Made by a program: the position numbers and the translations under genes | Notes under the pieces: generated by a model | The model's input: the letters and a program-made list of their open reading frames with translations, nothing else | Told to the model about the DNA's origin: nothing | Database searches by the model: none | Shown here: in pieces, positions 59,779 through 64,000 of the stretch | Position numbering within the stretch: the first letter of the stretch is position 1 | Layout of the letters: every line of letters starts with the position of its first letter | NCBI GenBank assembly: GCA_019395295.1 | Contig: CM033362.1 | Span: 8,082,360-8,146,359, forward strand | Reading direction: 5' to 3' | Origin: Osmanthus fragrans | Lineage: Eukaryota > Streptophyta > Magnoliopsida > Lamiales > Oleaceae | DNA: 64,000 nt

Positions 59779-61749
59779 ATGTATAGAAATATGATACACA
59801 ATCCCGATAGAACTAGTGCGAAATATTTGGCAAGGGTTGATGAATTTATTTGAGTTGCAAGCAACCATGTCAATCATCGAGGTCATTCTGAGTGCCTGTG
59901 CCAAAAGTGTAATAATTGCTCTTGGAGGCCAATGAGTGAAATTCGACAACACGTGATCATGCATGGGATGTCATACAATTACACTAAAAGGAATCGTCAT
60001 GGAGAACGATTGGGGGCTACGTCAGGTTCCTCCACCAATAACTTGTTTTGCAACTCCAGTTTGATTGATGACATTGATTGTGATAATGATCAAGCCATGG
60101 ATATAATCAATGATATGTATCCACATGCCTCGCACAATCATGAGAAAAATGTTTTAGAAGATAAAGTATTACTTGATGATGATACATTGCGATATAATCA
60201 GACGCCGAAGATGCGTAAGGAAGAGGTAGATAAGTACGAAAGGTTGTTGAAAGAAACACAAAAAGAACTTTACCCTGATTGTAAAGATTTCTTTGTGCTG
60301 AGATCGATTGTGAAGTTGATGCAACTGAAAGCGAGGAATTTGATGACCAACAAATGTTTTGATGAGCTTTTGCGCATCTTGAAAATAATATTTCCGAAAG
60401 GAAATCAATTGCCTCCTACTCATCGACATGCCCATAAAGTGTTGAAAGATCCCGAACTGGGTTATGAAAAAATCCATGCATGTAAATATGGCTGTGCACT
60501 ATTTTACAAGAAAAATGAAGGCTTAGATAGATGCCTTATTTGTAATGAGCCAAGATATCAGAACAGCTCAGAAGATAAGAAAAAGATTCTTCAAAAAGTA
60601 ATACGTTATTTTCCACTAAAGCCGAGATTATAACGGCTATACATGTCAATGTATACTGCTAATGATATGAAATGGCACAAGGATGGGTGAGTTGATGATG
60701 GTGATTTGAGGCATCCAGTAGACACAATTGCATGGAAGGACTTTGATAAGATGTATCCCAATTTTACAACAGAGTCACGAAACATAAGGTTGGGCCTTGC
60801 AACTGATGGTTTTAACCTATTTTGAGATATGAACAAACCTTATAGCATGTGGCCAGTGGTGGTCTTTCCTTATAATTTGCCTCATTGGATAGAATTCACC
60901 ATGCTAACCTTATTAATTCCTGGCAAACACAAACCTGGTAAGGACATTGACGTTTATTTGCGCCCTCTAATTATGAACTGAAAGAATTATGGGAAATTGG
61001 TGTGCATACATATGATGAAGGCATCAATTCCACTTTTAACTTACATACTGTTGTGTTGTGGACTGTTCACAGTTTACCTGCTTAAGGAAATTTATCAGGA
61101 TGGAGTACTAAGGGTTATAATGTATGCCCTGTCTATAATGACGATGGAACAGTTCACGACAAGGTTTGCTAGATGGGGCATCGACAATGGCTTCCATGGG
61201 ATCATGTATGGCGCAAAATGAGGGATTCCTTTGATGGGAAAACTGAACTTTGTGCGAGACCTAGACAATTATTGGGTGATGAAATTTTGTCTCAAGTACA
61301 TAACATAAACTTTGGTCAGATTGGTAAACATCCTAATAACCCAGGAAAAAAGGAAGAGGACACTTGAAGAACAAAACTGGACTAAGAAGAGTATTTTTTT
61401 TGAGCTAGAGTATTGGTCAAAGTTAAAATTGGGACAATATTAGGTATAGAGGGAAAATCCAAAGATACAGTTAAAGCTCGCCAAGATTTAGAATCACTTG
61501 GAATAAAAATCTCTTTGTGGTTAGATTGTAATGGTTCAGTTGTCTAGTTTCTTTCAACAATTATGTGCGAAAACTTTATTCATGGAGGACATTAAGAGGT
61601 TGGAGGATGATATTGTGTATATATTGTGCAAGTTTGAACAAATATTTCCACCAGTGATCTTCCTATTCGAGGGGCATGTAAACAAATTAAGACCTCTCGT
61701 ATCGTTCGTACGACTCGAGAGAAAATTCGAGTTTTATACAATTCAGTGA
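59779..61749 (+). pseudogene. CACTA transposase (tnp2 type), decayed
   Basis: This is the DNA-cutting enzyme of the element, in pieces. From ATG 59779 the frame gives the transposase-associated zinc domain (CLCQKCNNCSW near 59895) after an in-frame TGA at 59851. It stays open from 59854 to 60633, ending in the C-rich segment CKYGCALFYK...CLICNEPRY. After TAA at 60631 the same frame continues into the tnp2 core (RLYMSMYTANDMKWHKDG, SRNIRLGLATDGFNLF, YSMWPVVVFPYNLPHWIEF, LIPGKHKPGKDIDVYLRPLI) with further stops. A shift near 60975 moves the reading to another frame (LKELWEIGVHTYDEGIN, GNLSGWSTKGYNVC), and by 61173 GHRQWLPWDHVWRK follows. The last recognised piece is SSFFQQLCAKTL at 61534. At least six stops and two shifts make it non-functional. 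Confidence 0.85.
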
Positions 61750-61835
61750 GTAGGCGAGCAACAAGTTCTGGAGTATATAGTTTGTTAGTTCATGATATCG
61801 GAGCCATCATTCGATCTCATTGCCTAATGAATACG

Positions 61836-63842
61836 GGTTATTAGAGGACCATTTCTCCAAGTGTACGGAAGGACCTTATAGATGAGATCACAGTAAGCAT
61901 GTGTGGATGTGTTTATGCTGCTAGAAAATTAATAGTCAAAGAAAACTACATGAATAAATTAAAAGCACATTAGTCATTTCATTTTGTAAATTCGTTTATT
62001 TTTACTTTGTGACTTTGTTTCTTTTTATTTTAATAATTTTTTTTAATTATGTCAATTTCAGATAAACTTCGAGATAGATTTGAAAGACTCGAGATTGACA
62101 AATTATGTTAATAGACTATACAATGGGAGGTATAGGGAATTCAAGACTGAGTTGAGTGCATACTATAGGTTGCGCAAGACACATGAGAATGCATTAGCCA
62201 ATCCCCTTTTGGAGATGCTTGATAGAGGTGTAGATCAATGGGTAAAACTGTATAATCATTTCAACTCCGATAAGTTCAAGGTATTTATTGTATAATTCCT
62301 TACCAGTTCACAGCTTTTACTCCTAATTTTGTTATGTAATCAGAAGGCATCATCAGCAAACATAGTGAACCGATCGAAGAAGATGTACAATCACCGTACT
62401 GGTTCACGTCCTTTCTCATACATAGTGGAGGATATGGCTAAGGTAGTGAACTTATTTATTATCAACATGTACTTAATTAATTAGTTTTGCTAAAAAATTG
62501 AATAATGTATTTGAAACATGCATTTGTTTATTATTAGGATGGTTCGAAGTTGACACTTTTGAGTTCGCTTATGCAGGGAAGAACAAGTGTTGGACTTATA
62601 ATGCAGCTAAGGCTCAACATGTAAGAAAGACTCAACACTATAACTTTATTTTCTTTATCATGTTTTATCTATCAGGTTAGACACAAAAGAATATATTGCA
62701 AATGTAGATTAAAAAGGCTAGAAAATTATCATTGTATTAAGTAGTATGACAATTTTTGTATGATTTTGTTGTGGCTATTTTGGAAACGGATACATCTTTG
62801 GACAGATCCTATGTCATCCATTCAAGTATAACAGATTAGAAGAAGCAGGGGACCCTATCATATCTTCTCTTTTGACCTCCAGTACGTAATAAATGTCTGA
62901 CAAGATTAGGGTAGATTATATCTAACTTGTTGTAGTAACCTTTTCTTGATTTAGCGCTGATTGTGATAGCAGAGTTGAGTGCCACCCTTCAGTGTTATTC
63001 TTCAACATATTGAAAAGGTAATGTATTGTTTTCTAAAATTTACATGCATTTTCATGGGCAGACTGATTATTAAATTACTTGACAGTGGCATGATCATGTG
63101 CATGTAAATTCTGAACAATGGAAGTTTAATTACTGTTTATATTGATAATGTGAGTGTTACTCGTATAAACCTTGGATTACTGCTGTATAAAACTGCAATG
63201 ACAGCATATCAAACTATATTCAATGTATGTATGTGTTTTGTGTATGTATGAATGTATATGCATACTTGATTTTCTTTGTTAGCAAAATTTATCTTTGTAC
63301 AAGTTCTCATACTCATTACATAAACCTCTGTTATGTATTTGTAGGATGAGATACTTGTCAAAGAGCATGAATATCTTGTAAAGAGGTCAAAGGAGCAACA
63401 ACTTCCCAAAAATATCCCTTTAGAGGAGATACATGTAGATGATCCCGAGGCCAGAAATAAAATAATGATGTCCGTTCTAGGTACGAAGCCTGGACGTCAA
63501 ATTCGTGGGTTGGGAGATGGTCGCCTTTGAGACATTCGCACATCTTCCAATGTACATAATTTGGAGAAGGAGTTAGATACATAATGAGCTGCTTGAAAGA
63601 TAGCCGATGTAGCTCGAATGAAGATGGAGCAAATGATGTAATATAAGATGAAGGTTGTTGAGCAACAATTCAATTCTACATTGCAGTCTTGGCGTCATTC
63701 TATGCACCAGCTATGTGGTAAAGTTTCTGGCTTTGTTGTATCCCCATTTACACCATTGTTGATAGAGAATAATGCTGATGAGGAAGATAATGTTATTGAG
63801 GACGAAGAGAATAATTTTGGTGATGATCAGCCGCATATCTAA
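61836..63842 (+). pseudogene. CACTA second gene (Transposase_24-like), decayed
   Basis: A multi-exon gene typical of plant En/Spm elements. Probable exons: about 61836-61891 (ISPSVRKDLIDEI, donor GTAAGC); 62062-62280 (RLTNYVNRLYNGRYREFK, donor GTATTT); 62344-62442 (ANIVNRSKKMYNHRTGSRPF, the NR-x-H-TG-S motif); 62538-62620 (DGSKLTLLSSL, donor GTAAGA); and 63345-63842. The last contains MMSVLGTKPGRQIRGLGDGR, the family's LG...RGLG signature, then an in-frame TGA at 63528. It continues in the same frame through more stops to an acidic tail. The phase between 62620 and 63345 does not match, so an exon between them is missed or lost. Confidence 0.7.
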
Positions 63843-64000
63843 TTCATGGGGATGAAGAGTTAATTTTTAGGTGCGTAATAATATATATAGGGCATATTTG
63901 CTATACTCTTTTTAAATTTAGATTTAATCATACTTGGTGAATGAGTTTTATTTGTGTTTTGATAAAATATTTTGGATTCAATGTTATATTCATTGACACT

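Larger units (their letters stand above)
56823..64000 (+). mobile_element. CACTA (En/Spm) transposon, 5' part, continues beyond the window
   Basis: TACTACAAGAAAT at 56823 is one base from the canonical CACTACAAGAAA terminus. Subterminal repeats follow: TTTTGCAGACAAAAA and TTTGTAGGCTAATAATTAG each occur twice (57015-57055 and 57089-57129), with further variants such as TTTTTGTAGGGC. A MITE is nested at 57199. Two gene remnants on the + strand encode a tnp2 transposase (59779-61749) and a Transposase_24-like protein (about 61836-63842). The right end lies outside the window. Many stops make this copy defective for transposase, although its visible end could still be a substrate. Confidence 0.8.

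Noticed and set aside
1..64000. tRNA, rRNA or snRNA genes
   Set aside because: I found no cloverleaf or rRNA-like stretches by reading. The TGGTATCAGA words are retrotransposon primer sites, not tRNA genes.
1..64000. Integrated plant virus (pararetrovirus) sequence
   Set aside because: All reverse transcriptase-type fragments have Copia domain order and LTR or primer-site context; no movement or coat protein motif was seen.

Overview
The window is nuclear DNA of a flowering plant, most likely a eudicot. It is AT-rich and has GT-AG introns with plant-type exon sizes. It is dominated by plant transposable elements: Ty1/copia LTR elements primed by initiator tRNA-Met, a CACTA (En/Spm) element, a TRIM, a GC-rich hAT-like element and several MITE families. 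I cannot name the species from the sequence alone.

Only two ordinary host genes are visible, and they are paralogues on the + strand. Both encode plant NCL-type sodium/calcium exchanger-like proteins (NCX membrane domain with a central EF-hand insert). The first (1092-3069) shows only its C-terminal two-thirds. Its N-terminal exons are either left of the window or lost, and its EF-hand exon pair is duplicated to give four EF-hands. The second (38756-43047) is complete: seven exons, 556 residues and a signal peptide. In both proteins the acidic residues I expect in the exchanger alpha repeats appear to be replaced.

Between the two genes lies a graveyard. 3.5-12.5 kb holds copies of the NCL flanking DNA (upstream blocks near 5.6-6.4, 11.1-11.5 and 12.3 kb), MITEs, a decayed minus-strand Copia (8.6-10.6 kb) and a probable solo LTR. 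13.3-14.9 kb is the 3' end of a Copia element interrupted by a GC-rich hAT-like element. A direct segmental duplication of about 5.5 kb follows (14190-23086 and 26679-32128). Copy 1 carries a later LTR retrotransposon insertion (19773-22840) with intact ATTAC target duplication. Copy 2 carries a 380-bp deletion between 7-bp repeats. Each copy contains a 1.15-kb foldback element and a repeat with a covarying hairpin. Between the copies sits a miniature LTR element (TRIM, 24741-25786). 32.2-37.5 kb holds further Copia debris.

Right of the second gene is a nearly complete but inactivated Copia element (43583-49833) with matching AAAAT target duplications and LTRs about 7% different. After it come a minus-strand Copia 5' end (51.5-52.1 kb) and about 3 kb without recognisable features. 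From 56823 to beyond the window end lies a CACTA element with two decayed genes: a tnp2 transposase and a second, Transposase_24-like gene.

Nothing forms an operon-like system. The connected story is a tandem NCL-like family whose extra copies were eroded and filled by mobile elements.
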